DNA of 64,000 nucleotides. Origin: Nemophila menziesii (Eukaryota > Streptophyta > Magnoliopsida > Boraginales > Hydrophyllaceae). The notes under the pieces are model-generated. The model was not told the origin of the DNA. It searched no databases and saw only the letters and a list, made by a program, of their open reading frames with translations. Positions within the stretch are counted from its first letter, which is position 1, and the number at the start of each line of letters is the position of its first letter. The position numbers and the translations under genes were made by a program. This document shows, piece after piece, positions 11,204 through 23,089 of the stretch. Where the stretch lies: assembly GCA_029959085.1 (NCBI GenBank), contig JARWIR010000001.1:66588899-66652898 (forward strand), given 5' to 3'.

Positions 11204-11548
11204 ACCAAAGGTCTAAAACACCTTCTAGTGAGTATATCTTTTACTATGATGCTCGGATAAAAAAACCTTCTTCACGAGAGTTGTAGAGAACATCATTTTA
11301 AGAAACTTTGTAGTTGATCACTAAAGCTAATTCTCAATGTACACAAAGATATGAATAAAAGTATTTGTAAGAGAATTAGATTCTTAAGATATAACAATAA
11401 AGCTTTGATCTAAATGATAAAGAAGATCTTTTTGATGAATTAGAGTGCAAGATAGAATATGTAAAACAAGAGTAATTAGCACACTAAACACAAGAGGATT
11501 TGTCACATTAAAACAACCAATTAAGGGAGGCTATATGCCAACATATAC

Positions 11549-11953
11549 GTATCAAACCTACCATAAGCCTACATTACATCCTTAAATACCTTATAATTCT
11601 TGACTATACAATTTAGGAGCTTTCAAACGGATAGAGAGTGGTTAGATAGACCTTAAAAGCTATGTGAGGATCATGGAACACCCTATAGCCACCATTGTAA
11701 ACTAAGAAAGAACATATATTCGTGCATTGCGAATCTAATCGTATTTTAAAATTAATATGTGTGGATTGTTGTAACGGTAAGTGTATATTTGATTTAGTTT
11801 GTAAATTATACTATGTTATACTTGTTTATATTTGTTCTTTAGTGTCATTTATTAATTTTCTACTCTCTTCTTTAGCTTTTTTAACTTTGACCCTTCTAAA
11901 CTATACTTTCTTTTCTATTTTGCCGGGACGACAAAACTTTGAGTTAGGGGTCT
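11549..11953 (+). mobile_element. A3 3' untranslated internal region, second part
   Basis: Continues A3 after the solo LTR. It begins with the 'ccataagcctacattac' block that follows the same site in A1, A4 and A5. It contains the GGA-loop hairpin (11918-11936) and a polypurine-like tract (TTGAGTTAGGGGTCT, about 11938-11952) next to the LTR. The open frame 11722-11973 runs into the LTR and is not coding. Confidence 0.7.
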
Positions 11954-13532
11954 TTATGTCTCTCCTTTTGTGATGGATTAATTCATTCAAGAGACATTAT
12001 TTTTGGATTTTATTGAGCCTAAGTGAGGGATTTTTCCCTGTTATTTTCTATATTGCACTTTTACTTCTAGTTTTTCGACATATTACTATTTATAGAGCTT
12101 TTGTGCCTTAATTGTGTGTTAAGTGTGTAGCTTTTATGTACATGTTTGATACAAGGTTCCAATATGAGGAGAATATGTCAATAAGTCAAGAGAAATCCAA
12201 AGTCAAAGTGGAATTTGAGCTTAGAGTCACTTTAGGAAGTTAGAGCGTTTGCCGGAGAAATATTTGCGCCTTAGTGTTTCAGTCACTATGACACATTGTT
12301 GAGGTCTTTGGACCTGGTTCCTTTTGAATTACAGATATCTTAAGTCAAGGTCATTTTTCAAGTGACGGAAGTCAATTCGGAGTCAAGGTGGAGAAGTTAT
12401 GTCATTTGATTTCACCGCGGTCCGAATCAGAATTTTGGTTTATAAAACAGGATGGCCCCTTCTAAACCTAATTAAGGAAGCCTAAAGCGGGGCCAAACGT
12501 TTTTACCTCATATATAAGCCATTTTCAATCCCCCATATCATTATATTTCAATATACAATGAATTATCCATCCGTTCAGAAGTGGGAACACTCATAACAGA
12601 AGAAAGGAAGAGAAGAAAAGAAGGGTTCGTCTATGAACCCATCAATTCTACCTCAATCATTCACCGATTACCTTCATCAATAAGTGTAGATTAGCCTTAT
12701 GTTTTCTTTATACATGATTATATCTTTATTTTTAATTAGTTTTCCTTCTTTTAGTATGAACTAAACCCTCATTACTTGAGGATGCTATTGTGAGATTTTA
12801 TGTTTAGCTTTTTAATGGAATTATTGCAATTGGGATATTGAGATATTTAATTGAGTTGGGTTGACGTATTTTAGATCTTATTATGTGTTTGATTAATACT
12901 ACATGTGCTTTGGTCAATTAGTGGGTAGCTGTTGTAATTGAGCTATCACCGGATGGGAGGTTTAATTATTGACCTAATACATAAACGCCTAATGCGAGGT
13001 AATGAAATAAAAGGTCTTGTCTGTTAGGTAGTAGACAAGGTATTTATTTCACCAAAAAACCTTAGGCGTGTACGATTGCCTTCTAAGTCTACCTGGATAG
13101 GAGTTAGAAGGATATTTGGATCCCGACTAATGTGAACACAACCACTAACACTTACCAATAACACTATTAATTAGCAGTATAAACAATTACTAAAATTTCC
13201 TCAAGCAACCATCTCCTATTAGTTCATACCTTTTATTTACTTACTTGTTCACTTTTATTCTTAGTTTAATTCTTAATGCCATTACTTACTCATTAGTTGT
13301 TAATCATATGTAAAAACCCAAACAAACATTTTCTTATTTGCAATCTTTAGTATTTCGTTTTCTATTACAAGCTTTACATATTTTCAGTAGTTTAAACATC
13401 ATTAGTCTCATAGACAATTCCTGCGGAAAACGATAACCCTACTTATCACTTTTACTTGCCTTCGATCCGTACACTACAGTGTGTCACCCCACTTCTACTA
13501 TTGCTTTATTATATCACACACTGGGGACAACA
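11954..13532 (+). mobile_element. 3' LTR of A3
   Basis: It begins with a decayed start (TTATGTCTC for TGATGTCTC) after the polypurine tract, has the partner arm GAGACATTA inside, a TATATAAG promoter box at 12511-12518 and an end near GGGGACAACA at 13532, about 1,579 bp. It is homologous to the fragment at 6658-7435. The decayed terminus and its divergence suggest an old element. Confidence 0.7.
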
Positions 13533-15765
13533 TGTGGTGTAGACACAAAACTTGAAGGCTGGTGTCTTCTGGTGTGTGATAAAATCACCACCCCTTTTGA
13601 GAGGCATACTACCTGCAAGTGTACGGGTCGTCCCAAGTAATGTGTAAATAATACGGATTTCATTCTCATGGACGACTAGTTATAACACTAGTATTAATCG
13701 AAATAGTAGAATTAATTGCTAAACAGAAAAGTAAAATGATAAGATTTTTGTTTGGTTTTTACTAAGGAGTAAAGATGCAATAAATAAAGTACTAAATTAA
13801 TTAACTGAAAAGAAATAATGCAAGTAAATAAGTTTGGATGCAAGGATGAGAAGGGTACTTGAGTCTCGAAAGGGTTTCACCTAAACCTCTATAACCAATG
13901 CTCCTGTTTAAGGGCTAAACTGGTATTATCGTGTTAGTCGAGACTCTAATATCTCCTAACCCCCGTCAGGGTGGACTTAGGATCTCTTCTACGGTACAAT
14001 AAACCCCATCAAGGTGATTACATCTACTTTAAAATGGTTAAGTCTCTTACCTCATTGGTTGCGTGGTTAGTCAAGTCTGGCAGGGTCATTGGTGAATACT
14101 ATGCGTCTATTACATAGGTCCGTAATAAACCCCCCGTCAAGGTGATCACTTCGCCACTAAAGTGAATAGCCTAATTACTATAACCTATGTTTGATTCATG
14201 ACTTCAAAAATAGTAAATAGAATTATAATAACAGTCAACACACAATACTGAGTTTAAATTAAATAACTAAATCCCAGATTTAAAAAAAATTAATTAAAGA
14301 AATTAGGGCTTAACCCATAATGTGATTCTCAAGTACTGAAGAAATTAACTCATGTTTGAATTGAAAACTGAAATAAATAAAATTAAAAGACATTATCCTA
14401 AATTACAGAAATAAAATAAGGAACATAATTGGGGCGTTGGGAATGACTGTTGTTGGAAGAAAGAGATTCTACCAACTCTAGCTTTTCCTCTGCATTCTTG
14501 CTCTGACTTGAAAATATGAAGCGTAGAATGTAATTCTCTGAAGTGTCTGATGTGTGTGTAAAAAGAAGGTCTTGAAGCCTATTTATAATAGAGAATAAGG
14601 AATGGGCGTTTATTTAAGGATAATAATTTAAATAATAAAAATCCCAAATCCATATTGAAAACCCTATATATGCTTTACAACTGCTGGTAAAACGGAAGTA
14701 AATTTTGCGTCTCAACTCCAAATCACCTGATTCGAGTCCCAAAATCTTCCTAACTCAAAGGCGCATCTTTCTTATTTCAAGGCTCAAAGGCTGAATCAGT
14801 GTCTAAGTGGCTCGAAATCATCAATTTGTAACAGCCTTCCAGATTTTCCTCTTTATTAGTCAACTTTTTGAATATTCTTTTCTTCTTTTCTACCTCTCTG
14901 CTTGATATTGGACTTTAATTCCCACTTCTCCTCCTTGTATTGGTGCTCCCTATCACCCATGGACCTAAGAAATTTGTACTTAAAACAAACAAATTAACGT
15001 ACAAAAGCTCTAAAAATTAAATAGCAAAATTCTAAAGGGAGAAAATGCAATATAACGAATTAAGCATAAAATGATGTCTCGTAAGGGCTAATATTTAGAA
15101 CAAAATGGGAGACATCAAGGGCTTCCGGTGTGTGAAGTGTTAGATGTTGAGTAGAGATTGTTTACTCATTCTTGTACGGTGATACACAACTGTAAGGTTT
15201 AACGTGCTTGTGAAGTGTTATGTCATGAATGGAGATTGTCCACCTAGTTAGGTAGTGTTGGTGATAACGCTAGAGGTTTCCTTCGAATGTGATTTTGAGG
15301 AGGTTGTAAAGGTTTGTTCTATTACCTTCATGAGAAACAAGGCCTTATAGTGAAGGAGATTGAAATCTGAAGGATGCATAAAACTCATGTGGTGGATTAA
15401 GCCTACGGGAGGCGAACCACCCTAAAAGAGCTGTTCTCTCCCTTAACTCTTTACTTTTGAGCATGCCATATGTTTAATTTATTCCCACTATATTACTTCG
15501 ATCTTCGACATAGAATTTAGCATGCTTAGTACTTGTTGGATTGTTTCCCTTGATCCTTGGCTAGTTTCTTCATGAAATATATACTCAACTAAGAGTTTGA
15601 TTTAGTGTTTTCAATTTTGTATCACAACTCTTTTTTTATCTAGTCATTCTATCTAAAATTGTTAAAGAGTGAATTTTTAGATGGAATCGAAATATCTAAT
15701 TTTTTTCAACTTCTTAGTTCGTATTGTCCTATTCACCCCTTTCTCCCCTTTCTAGGATTATTTAT
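13533..15765 (+). mobile_element. Old copia LTR remnant split by Athila solo LTR
   Basis: 13533-13559 and about 15118-15765 form one plus-strand copia-type LTR remnant. Blocks around 15240-15440 (a GTGTTGGTGATAACGC block; a GTGGATTAAG...GAACCACC block) parallel the C2 LTR at 56640-56800. The end 'gtattgtcctattcacccc' near 15721 parallels the C2 LTR end. It carries no palindrome array. Both ends are poorly defined and no coding sequence is attached. Confidence 0.5.
13560..15117 (-). mobile_element. Athila-like solo LTR S2
   Basis: On the minus strand the LTR starts TGATGTCTCC at 15117 and ends ACACCA at 13560, 1,558 bp. Its relatives are the A4 LTRs: it shares CCCCGTCAGGGTGG-type motifs (13960-14140) and a TATA box (TATAAATAG, minus) at 14579-14587. 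Flanks AAGGC (13555-13559) and AGGGC (15118-15122) match at 4 of 5 bases, an eroded target duplication. No internal sequence, hence a solo LTR. Confidence 0.75.
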
Positions 15766-16139
15766 TGGCTTTCAGAATTTATATAATACTTTCAAATATG
15801 TGGGTCAATGTGTAACCAAAATTTACTTAAAACCTAATATAGGCGACATATAAAAAAGAGTAATGACATATCACTTAAAATTATACTATTCAATATATTT
15901 ACCATAATTTGATATAATTTGATTGGAAGTAATTTAAAATTAGGTTTCATTTACTTTTTTAGGTGATAAAGTTTGATCACTTGGTCATAGAATGTCAACT
16001 TTTACCACTTGAGTAATGTCTCATTGGCTATTTTTTTGGACAGGTAAGGAAACAAAAAAAAAATTAACCAATTCCTAACTTATTGAAGACTACTAATAGA
16101 TCAGAGTCTTTGTTGTTAGTAAGAGTACTCCTCCATGCC
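15766..16139. other. Unassigned spacer
   Basis: AT-rich sequence between the copia LTR remnant and the LINE. It may include the LINE 3' end; a short T7 run on the plus strand near 16032 could be a decayed poly(A) tail. I see no gene. Confidence 0.4.
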
Positions 16140-16600
16140 TAGTAGTTTTCGCAAGTTGGGATGCAAGCCCATTCATCCTTCTTGGAATATGTTTGTAGGA
16201 GATCGGACCAAAATCTCTGCCATCTGATTAATTTTCTTGATGACCAGATGAATATTCCAGCTTGCTGGTGACATCTCCCTACTTTGAACAAGCTCAAGGT
16301 TATCAGATAGGACAGTTAGGAAAATCCGCACAACTTTCTGTAGATCTAAGTAATGCAAGAGTTTCCCCTTCAAGACTTGTGATGCAAAATATAATGTCCT
16401 TAATCTTAATGTTGTCCTTGTGATGTTGTATAATGCCGATGCTTGTAGCTTCATAAGGTACATTAAAAGAAGCGTCAAAACTAATAGTAACAGATGAAAA
16501 TTGATCTGATCCTTTTATGATTTGTCTTGATGTTCCTGGGATATTAAAATTACTAGATAAATCAGAGTTTCTACATTCATTTCCATGTAATTCTTTCATA
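16140..16600 (-). pseudogene. LINE ORF2 C-terminal RNase H-like domain
   Basis: In two minus-strand frames the segment reads SVTISFDASFNVPYEATSIG, like the start of the RNase H domain at the end of many plant L1-type LINE ORF2 proteins. It continues through SLEGETLALL and SWNIHLVIKKINQMAEILVR to the end near 16173. A frameshift separates the halves. This is the 3' end of the LINE whose 5' half is at 32688-35131. Degenerate. Confidence 0.65.
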
Positions 16601-16732
16601 AGTTTATTAACTACGTATATAACTTTATCACCCTCGATGTGTCATTATTCATTATTGCTTTCCAGATATTCCACATTAAAATCATTATATAATCTTCAAC
16701 TTTCTTTCCATCCTAGCTTCCTTTAGAGTAGT

Positions 16733-17210
16733 TCAATTCTCCGTATCTGTTTGTTGATCTGGATCGATTCTAATTTGAAGAAAAGAACCTGCCCAAATAT
16801 TTTGACAAATGTTGTAACTAATAAGAAGGTGTCCAGTAGTATCAACCTCCTCTTTGCACCAAACACAATCATTAGAATCAACACATTTCCTTTTATAAAG
16901 GTTTTGTCTAGTTAGAATACCATTATTAAAAAGTATCCAAATATAGACACAAAGTTTATTGGGATATTGGAATTCCATATGGTTTTCCAAAGATTGGTTC
17001 TAAAATTATTTGTAGCATTTGCAGATTGAGGATATCGAATAACTTACTCATGAGTAAGGATCTTATATCATGTTTTAGTGGTATACACACCATCTTTAGA
17101 GTAGGTACATATCAATTTGTCTTTAATATCCTTGTATAAAATGAGAGTTCTCTTAATATCCGGAATAATGGGGCTCGAGAAAAAATTGTCTAGAATCTTA
17201 TAATCCCATT
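16733..17210 (-). pseudogene. LINE ORF2 zinc-binding (zf-RVT) region
   Basis: The frame at 16990-16733 contains LTRQNLYKRKCVDSNDCVWC and then DTTGHLLISYNICQNIW: the Cys/His pattern of the zf-RVT domain that follows RT in plant LINEs. Just upstream (17210-17068) DKLICTYSKDGVYTTKT matches the segment that normally precedes it. Continuity is broken by stops and by MITE and hAT insertions further upstream. Confidence 0.75.
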
Positions 17211-17218
17211 CACAACTA

Positions 17219-17474
17219 CTCCCTCCATTTGAAAGTGTTTGTTCAATTTGTTTTTCACACATATTAAGAAATGTAATAATTACAATCCCTATTATAAAAT
17301 TACCCTTCATAAAGTGTCATGATATCTTAAATGTGTATTGGAAATATAAATTTTAATTTTTTAATAGGGTTAATAATAGAAAAAATTAGAAAAACGTGTC
17401 TTGAAATACTAAGTGGACAAATATCTTGAAACAACAATTTTAGTAAGTGGACAAATCTTTTGAAATGGAGAGAG
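17219..17474. mobile_element. Stowaway-type MITE (256 bp) in the LINE
   Basis: Terminal inverted repeats (CTCCCTCCATTTGAAA... / ...GAAATGGAGAGAG) are flanked by TA on both sides (17217-17218, 17475-17476). Same length and family as 37358-37613. Non-coding; it would depend on a Tc1/mariner transposase in trans. Confidence 0.9.
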
Positions 17475-17522
17475 TATTGTGTTTCCATAATTGGAAAATA
17501 TTATCTAAGTTACAATCAGAAG

Positions 17523-18049
17523 CAGAGGCAGATCTACTTAATCAAAAGGTGGGCTCAAGCCCACCCTCAAATTTTTAAAAAAAAAATTAATCTATTTATT
17601 TAGTATCTTTTTAAAATCTAATATATTATTAGAATTTTAATCCATTTAATCTTAAATTTTAGTTTTAAAATTATATTTTACTCCTATTATAATCTTCACC
17701 TTATGAATAATTTTTCCATCAAATATTAGGTATTCTTTACACTTTTGTTAATTATTGTTAATATTATAATTAACATTAATTGATAGAAAATTATTCATCT
17801 ATACCATTGAAATTTCTCTTAATTGATTGATCTGAATCTATTTTATTTGAAAAAAAAGGATAAAGAAAATAATTGAATAGGATATTGTCCATAATTGTAA
17901 TTTTTTTTATATTTATATGATTTTATTAAATCACTAAATTCAATTATTTCATGTGATATGAAATACTAACAATTTTTTTCGGGGGCGTTAGCCCCTAACC
18001 CCCATAATATTCAAGCCTACCCTCAGTTATGTTTCTAGATTCGCCACTA
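17523..18049. mobile_element. Small non-autonomous hAT element in the LINE
   Basis: 527 bp with imperfect terminal inverted repeats (CAGAGGCAGATCTAC and, in reverse complement, TAGTGGCGAATCTAG). It is flanked by an exact 8-bp duplication ATCAGAAG (17515-17522 and 18050-18057), the size typical of hAT transposition. A subterminal GGTGGGC-TCAA-GCCCACC hairpin lies at about 17551. AT-rich inside, no ORF. Confidence 0.85.
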
Positions 18050-18059
18050 ATCAGAAGGT

Positions 18060-20109
18060 TCATCTAATTTGTAACCATCATTGACCCATTTATCCTCCCA
18101 AATGTTAATCTCCTTCCAATCCCCAATTTGGTAAAATAAGTGTTTTTCAGAAAATCTCTACATGTGAGAAGGCTAGCCCAGCTCCAAGTTATACTTTGTC
18201 TAAGTTTTATATTGAAATAGTCTTTATTGGGAAAGTAAATTCCTTTGAGGAGTCATGCATTAAGTGTTGGGGGTTGTTAGGATTTTCCATGCTTGTGCCG
18301 CTAACACGACTGTATTCATTCTATTAAAGTCTTTGAATCCAATTCCTCCCAACAGTTTGCCAACTGCTATTTTCTCCCAAACATTCCAATGTGTTCTATT
18401 TCTTTATCCTGAGTTTTGCCAAAAGTTAGATATTGCTGAGATAAGTTTATTATAGAAAGATATAGGGAAAGAAAAATAGAAATTGTGTAATTTGGAATAG
18501 CCTGTAAAACTGCTTTGTTAAGTCTTTCTTTCCCTCCATCGGAAAGTAGCTTTGCTTTCCACCCATTCGTTTTCCTAAACAATATTTTTGCAATCCATTC
18601 AAGCGGTTAAACTTTAGATCTTTTATGACATCATCGTATCCCAAGTCGTTTTTTTTCTTTGATATTAATTTCCTCCATGATTTTACTTCTTTTTTCCCGA
18701 GGTGTTTCTTTACTAAAAAAAATTGCAAATTTGTCAAAGTTAATCTATTACCTGATCCGTCACAGTATTCCTTAAGACATTTTTTAAAAACTTGAATATA
18801 TGTATTATCCAACGCAAGGAAAAAGAGGGAATCATCTGCAAAAAGTAGGTGAGAGATAATAGGACAGTTTCTGTTTATCTGAATACCTTGTAATTGACCA
18901 TCTTGTACGTAATACTCTACAATGCTGATTAGAGCCCTGTCATAATAGTAAAAAGAAAAGGTGAAAGAGGATCGCCTGGTCTAATACCCATACCTAGGTT
19001 AAATTTTCTCATCCTGCTCCGTTAAGGTTAATTTGAAATGAAATTGTTGATATACAATTCTTGATTCAGTAATCCATTTTTTGCAAAATCCTAATTTATG
19101 TAATACTATCATTAAGAATTCCCAACGTACCTGGTCGTAATTTTTAAGCATATCAATTTTGATTGCTGCCATATGTTTTTTGTTTTTTGTTTTCCTATTC
19201 ATAAAAATTCACTTATGCTATACGTATATTGTCATGTATTACTCTTCCTGAATGAAAGTTGATTGGGTCGGGGAAACTATAGTCTCCATCAGATCCTGTA
19301 AACGGTTAGCCAAAACTTTTACAATAATTTTGTATATGAAATTGACACAAGAAATATGTCTATAATCCCCTACTTAGAATTTCATGTGTGTCTCCTTTGG
19401 GAATTAGTGTGATTAAAGTAACATTAATTTTGTCAAGTGAAATATTGTTATTATAAAAATATTGTTGTCATAAAACATCTTTCTTAAATAATATCTCAAA
19501 ACTCTTTGTAAAATTTACTGTTAAGCCCATCAGGGCCTAATGCTTTGGTCGGGGAGAGATCTCTAACCGTTTTTCCATTAATTCCATGGTAGGTTGTCTA
19601 GTAAGATTATCATTTATTTCCTTGGTAACTTTTGATTTGATGTGTTGTGCTGCATTCTCCATTTCATTCTCCCCAGCTACATGTTCATTAAAAAGTTGTG
19701 AGTAGAAATTTTGGAAATAATTTCTAACCTCATCCGAATCTTCTATCCAATTTCCTTGTGTATCTTTGATTTTTAACATTCTATTATAGTTTCATCTCTT
19801 AATTTTCGAAAAATGAAAAAATGTTGTATTATTATCACCATATATTAACCAATTTTGTCTTGATATATCTGCCCAGTACTTCTCCTCACATTCAAATTTG
19901 AACTTTATTTGCTCCTTGACTTGTATTTCCTTTTGTTCTAACTCAGGAGTTTCTTCTAGCTTATTGATTTCAATGAGTATGTCTTGCAGTATCTTAATTT
20001 AAGTTTCATTATTTCTGAGCGTATCTCTACTCCATAGTTTAAGGTCCCTAGTGGTATCATGTCGTTTGATAATGAATTTTTAAAGAGACGGATGATAACC
20101 CTGTTCACC
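18060..20109 (-). pseudogene. LINE ORF2 reverse transcriptase region
   Basis: Broken minus-strand frames, in order from 20109 downward: a pre-RT segment (EEKYWADISRQNWLIYGDNN near 19830-19900), an RT N-terminal segment (LKIKDTQGNWIEDSDEVRNY, 19779-19537), AIKIDMLKNYDQVRWEFLMI (19202-18999), GIRPGDPLSPF near 18960-18990, then the active site LLFADDSLFFLAL with FADD at 18831-18842. Thumb and linker pieces follow (18812-18060). This order is diagnostic of a plant L1-clade LINE. Many stops and frameshifts; not functional. At 20109 the frame is cut by A4 and resumes at 32693 on the far side. Confidence 0.85.
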
Positions 20110-21693
20110 TGGTGGTCCTTTGTGTGTTCTAAAATAAATGCAATAAGGAAAAGAGAACCACAACTGCAAGTGTACAGTTGTCCCAAGTAATATATGTGAT
20201 AAAACACATTCGTTCTCAGGGACGGATTGGTTGACTCTAATGCTTACCAAATAGTGATTAATTGCACGTAAGAACAAGTAAATGATTTGAGAATGTTTGT
20301 TTTGGTTTTCTATAACTAAGACAAATAATTAAAATACTAAATTAATGCAAAGATTAAACTAGACGCGAGGAAATAAAGTAGTTTACGCAAGATATGAAAG
20401 GCAGTACTTGAGAGATGCAAGGGTTTCACCTAATTATCATTCATTTCATGTATTGTTTGAGGGACAAATCGGTAAATATGTAATGGTCGGGATTCAGAAT
20501 TCTCCTTACCCCCGTCAGGGTGGAATAAGGAGCTACTCTTAGGTGCTACAAACCCCGTCAGGGTGATTATAGTCCACCTTCAAGTGGTTAAGTCTATTTC
20601 TACCCAATTGGCCATATGATTAATTAAGCTCGTCAGAGTCTATAATTTCTATCCTACATTCATTAATTGGTTCAGTACCTAAACCACCCGTCAGTGTGAT
20701 TCATATGCCACTTTATGAAATAGCCTAGATAGTAAGTCCTATGATTGGTTAATTACGTCATTCATAGTAAATAAAAGCAAATTAATGAAAAATAGAATTT
20801 ACTTAATTTGATTTCAATTATTAAAATCCCAAATCCAAACACATGAAATAAAAATCAAAATGGGATTAACCCATTATGCGTTCTCAAGCACTATTTAAGT
20901 TTAGCTCATAATAATTGAAAAGACAAAAACTAAAGAAATAAATAAGTTCATCATGTTTTACAGAATAAAATAGAAAAACCTAATTACGGAGTTGAATTGG
21001 CTGAGAATTGGAGATATAGACAGTCTCCAGCTCTTGCTTCTTCTTTTCCTTGCTCTAGCTTCCTCTGTGGTGTTCTGACTCTTTTCTTTTCTTAAGCTTA
21101 TGAATTGGTGTATAAAAATAAGAGTCCAAAGCCTATTTATACTATTAAAATTGGATTAGGGCTTTTCTGTAAGGATTAAGTTAAAATAAGAAAAACCCAA
21201 ATCCATAATTAAGCCCAAATCCCGTAACGGCTGCACCGCCTCCATTAAAACATCTCTAACCGGTTCGTTTCAACTCGGATTGACCTCATTCTAGTTGATA
21301 AATTTCCATAACTCAATGGGAAATAATTTATTTCAAAAGTCAGAGGCTAAATCCACTCTTAGATGGCTCGAAATTAGCAATCTTTATCAACTTTCTAGAT
21401 TTGCAGCTTGGAAATATCAATTCTTTCGGGATATTTCTTCTTGCTTTGACTTCATTACACGATCTTTGACTTTATTCTTGGATTCCTCTCCTATCTAGTA
21501 TTCAAAACCTACAACTTTTCACTCAAAACAAACCATATTATGCGCAAAAGTTTAATAAATGAAAAATACTAGAATTAAAAGAGGAAAATCGATTTATTGC
21601 ATATTAACACTAAAAGTCTATCTAAATAGTCGAATAAACACAAAAAATAATGTCTCCTAAGGGAATAAAATTAGAACATTTAGGGAGACATCA
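20110..21693 (-). mobile_element. A4 3' LTR
   Basis: 1,584 bp. Starts TGATGTCTCCC at 21693 with partner arm GGGAGACATCA (11-bp arms) and ends CCACCA at 20110. TATA box (TATAAATAG, minus) at 21133-21141. Four spaced copies of a CCCCGTCAGGGTGAT-like motif lie at about 20511, 20550, 20628 and 20684. Similar over its length to 31108-32687, with a modest number of mismatches and small indels. Confidence 0.95.
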
Positions 21694-21730
21694 AGACCCC
21701 CAATTCAAACCTTTTTCGTCCCGACAAAGC
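21694..21730 (-). other. A4 polypurine tract and GGA-loop hairpin
   Basis: In A4 sense: a hairpin CTTTGTCG-GGA-CGAAAAAG (7 of 8 pairs), then the tract TTGAATTGGGGGTCT directly before the 3' LTR. The tract primes plus-strand DNA synthesis in LTR retrotransposons. The hairpin role is unknown. Confidence 0.7.
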
Positions 21731-23080
21731 AAAACTAAAAAAAACAAGGGGAATGAAGTAGATGCAAGAGAAAATAGAAGCTAGTAAATACACCCTAAAG
21801 AAATGCTAAAGATAAATCTCATATTGCAAACATTAAGAACTAACATACACATACACTAATCATCCAACATCAAGCACACATAACTTCAATCATAAAATTA
21901 ACTTTGCAATGCTAGAAGGTTACACTTGTACTTATCTCAATATGATGGCTAAAGTTTGTTCCTCGATCCTTACTCGCTTTGAACGCTCCACTTAGTATAC
22001 TCCCTATTAACTTACCATGCACCTAGGAATCACGAGGACTTTACAGTTTTAGCGTAGGCTTAGGGACGATGTGGTATGTATATTTGGTAAATTTGAAGTG
22101 AGCTTTTGGCTCTCTCCTCACTTACCATCAACGACTGTCCACGAGCTTGAGTTTACACTCATATAATGTTCTCACTCAACCCATTTGACGCGCTAATGTT
22201 GCGTCCCCAATGTTAACCCAATTAATCTAACATGATTTTTTTTCAAAATATTCAACTTTACCGGTTATTTTATTCTTTCTTTCTTTTTAATTTCTTTTCT
22301 TTCTTCTTTTTTCTCTTTTTTTTCAATCCCGGCAAAGGGTTACAAATAATAATATCATCTAACTTTTTGTGCCTTAATACAAACACATCGTTTCCCACCC
22401 AATGAAATTTCCCAAATATGTACCCTCCACCCCAAACTCAAGCTCGAGACAGGTCTCAGGATCGTGATTCAAGTGCGGGTCTTTTAGTCATGCCTAATAA
22501 TCTAAGGGATAATGGGCTTATACCGTGGCTACAAAAGAAAAGGCTTAAGGCTCAAAATTGGGCTAAGAAGGATAATATTAATATAAGGGATAGCAGGCTA
22601 AAAGGCTTCAAATGGCTAACAAAGAACTGCCTCTATGATTTTCCTAGTTACATGGTTCGTCTCTAGTTCATATCTAAGTGGGTTCTCTACTAATTTAGAT
22701 CTCACGTTCTACAAAACAAACATTTTCCTTAAGTACAAGCTTACTTCTTTTGCATTGTTTATTCATTTTTCCTATTCATTATCTATGTTTGCATGCAATT
22801 AAAGCGCATTTTATGTTATTCCCTAAAGTCCACAATTTACTATCATAGAATCATCAAAAGTATGCTTAAAAGGGACATTTAAAATCTTCTACAGTCAAAC
22901 GCAACTCCTAATTATTTTTATTGAAAGCAATTAAAAACAAATAACACATAAAAACTGGGATGAGGCAACGTACCCCACCCTAAACTCAAAAATGAGTCGT
23001 GTCCCCACGACTCGAAAAGATGCAAAGCAATTAAACTAATCTACACTAAAACGCGAAAGGGATAGAAAACGTAGCTTAAC
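21731..23080 (-). mobile_element. A4 3' untranslated region
   Basis: Non-coding module shared with A1, A2, A3 and A5. It holds the perfect hairpin (22994-23013), a GAGTTTAGGGTGGGG block next to it, GAGTTTGGGGTGGAGGG near 22427-22443 and GTAACCCTTTGCCGGG near 22334. The open frames on either strand here are short and not conserved. Confidence 0.8.
22994..23013 (-). other. Conserved GNRA-capped hairpin of A4
   Basis: GAGTCGTG-GGGA-CACGACTC: perfect 8-bp stem, loop GGGA fitting the GNRA tetraloop pattern. It sits ~75 bases after the end of the post-pol ORF. Homologous hairpins are at 3761, 9055 and 43539. Confidence 0.75.
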
Positions 23081-23089
23081 CAGCGCGTG

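Larger units (their letters stand above)
10057..11543 (-). mobile_element. Copia solo LTR S1, inserted in A3
   Basis: A complete 1,487-bp LTR. On the minus strand it starts TGTTGGC at 11543 and ends at 10057 in CA. It is flanked by exact 5-bp duplications TATAC (10052-10056 and 11544-11548). There is no internal region or second LTR, so it is a solo LTR, the usual product of LTR-LTR recombination. It is related to the C2 LTR (55886-57049): same TGTT start, same palindrome pairs, same 'ggaagcctccttaggatt' block near 10493, same terminal 'cctattcacccccctagga'-type end. A TATA box (TATAAATT, minus) is at 10953-10960. Confidence 0.9.

Noticed and set aside
16303..20277. Host gene made of several short minus-strand frames
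   Set aside because: The frames are successive LINE ORF2 domains; the uppermost ones (20207-19956, 20277-20080) cross the A4 LTR boundary.
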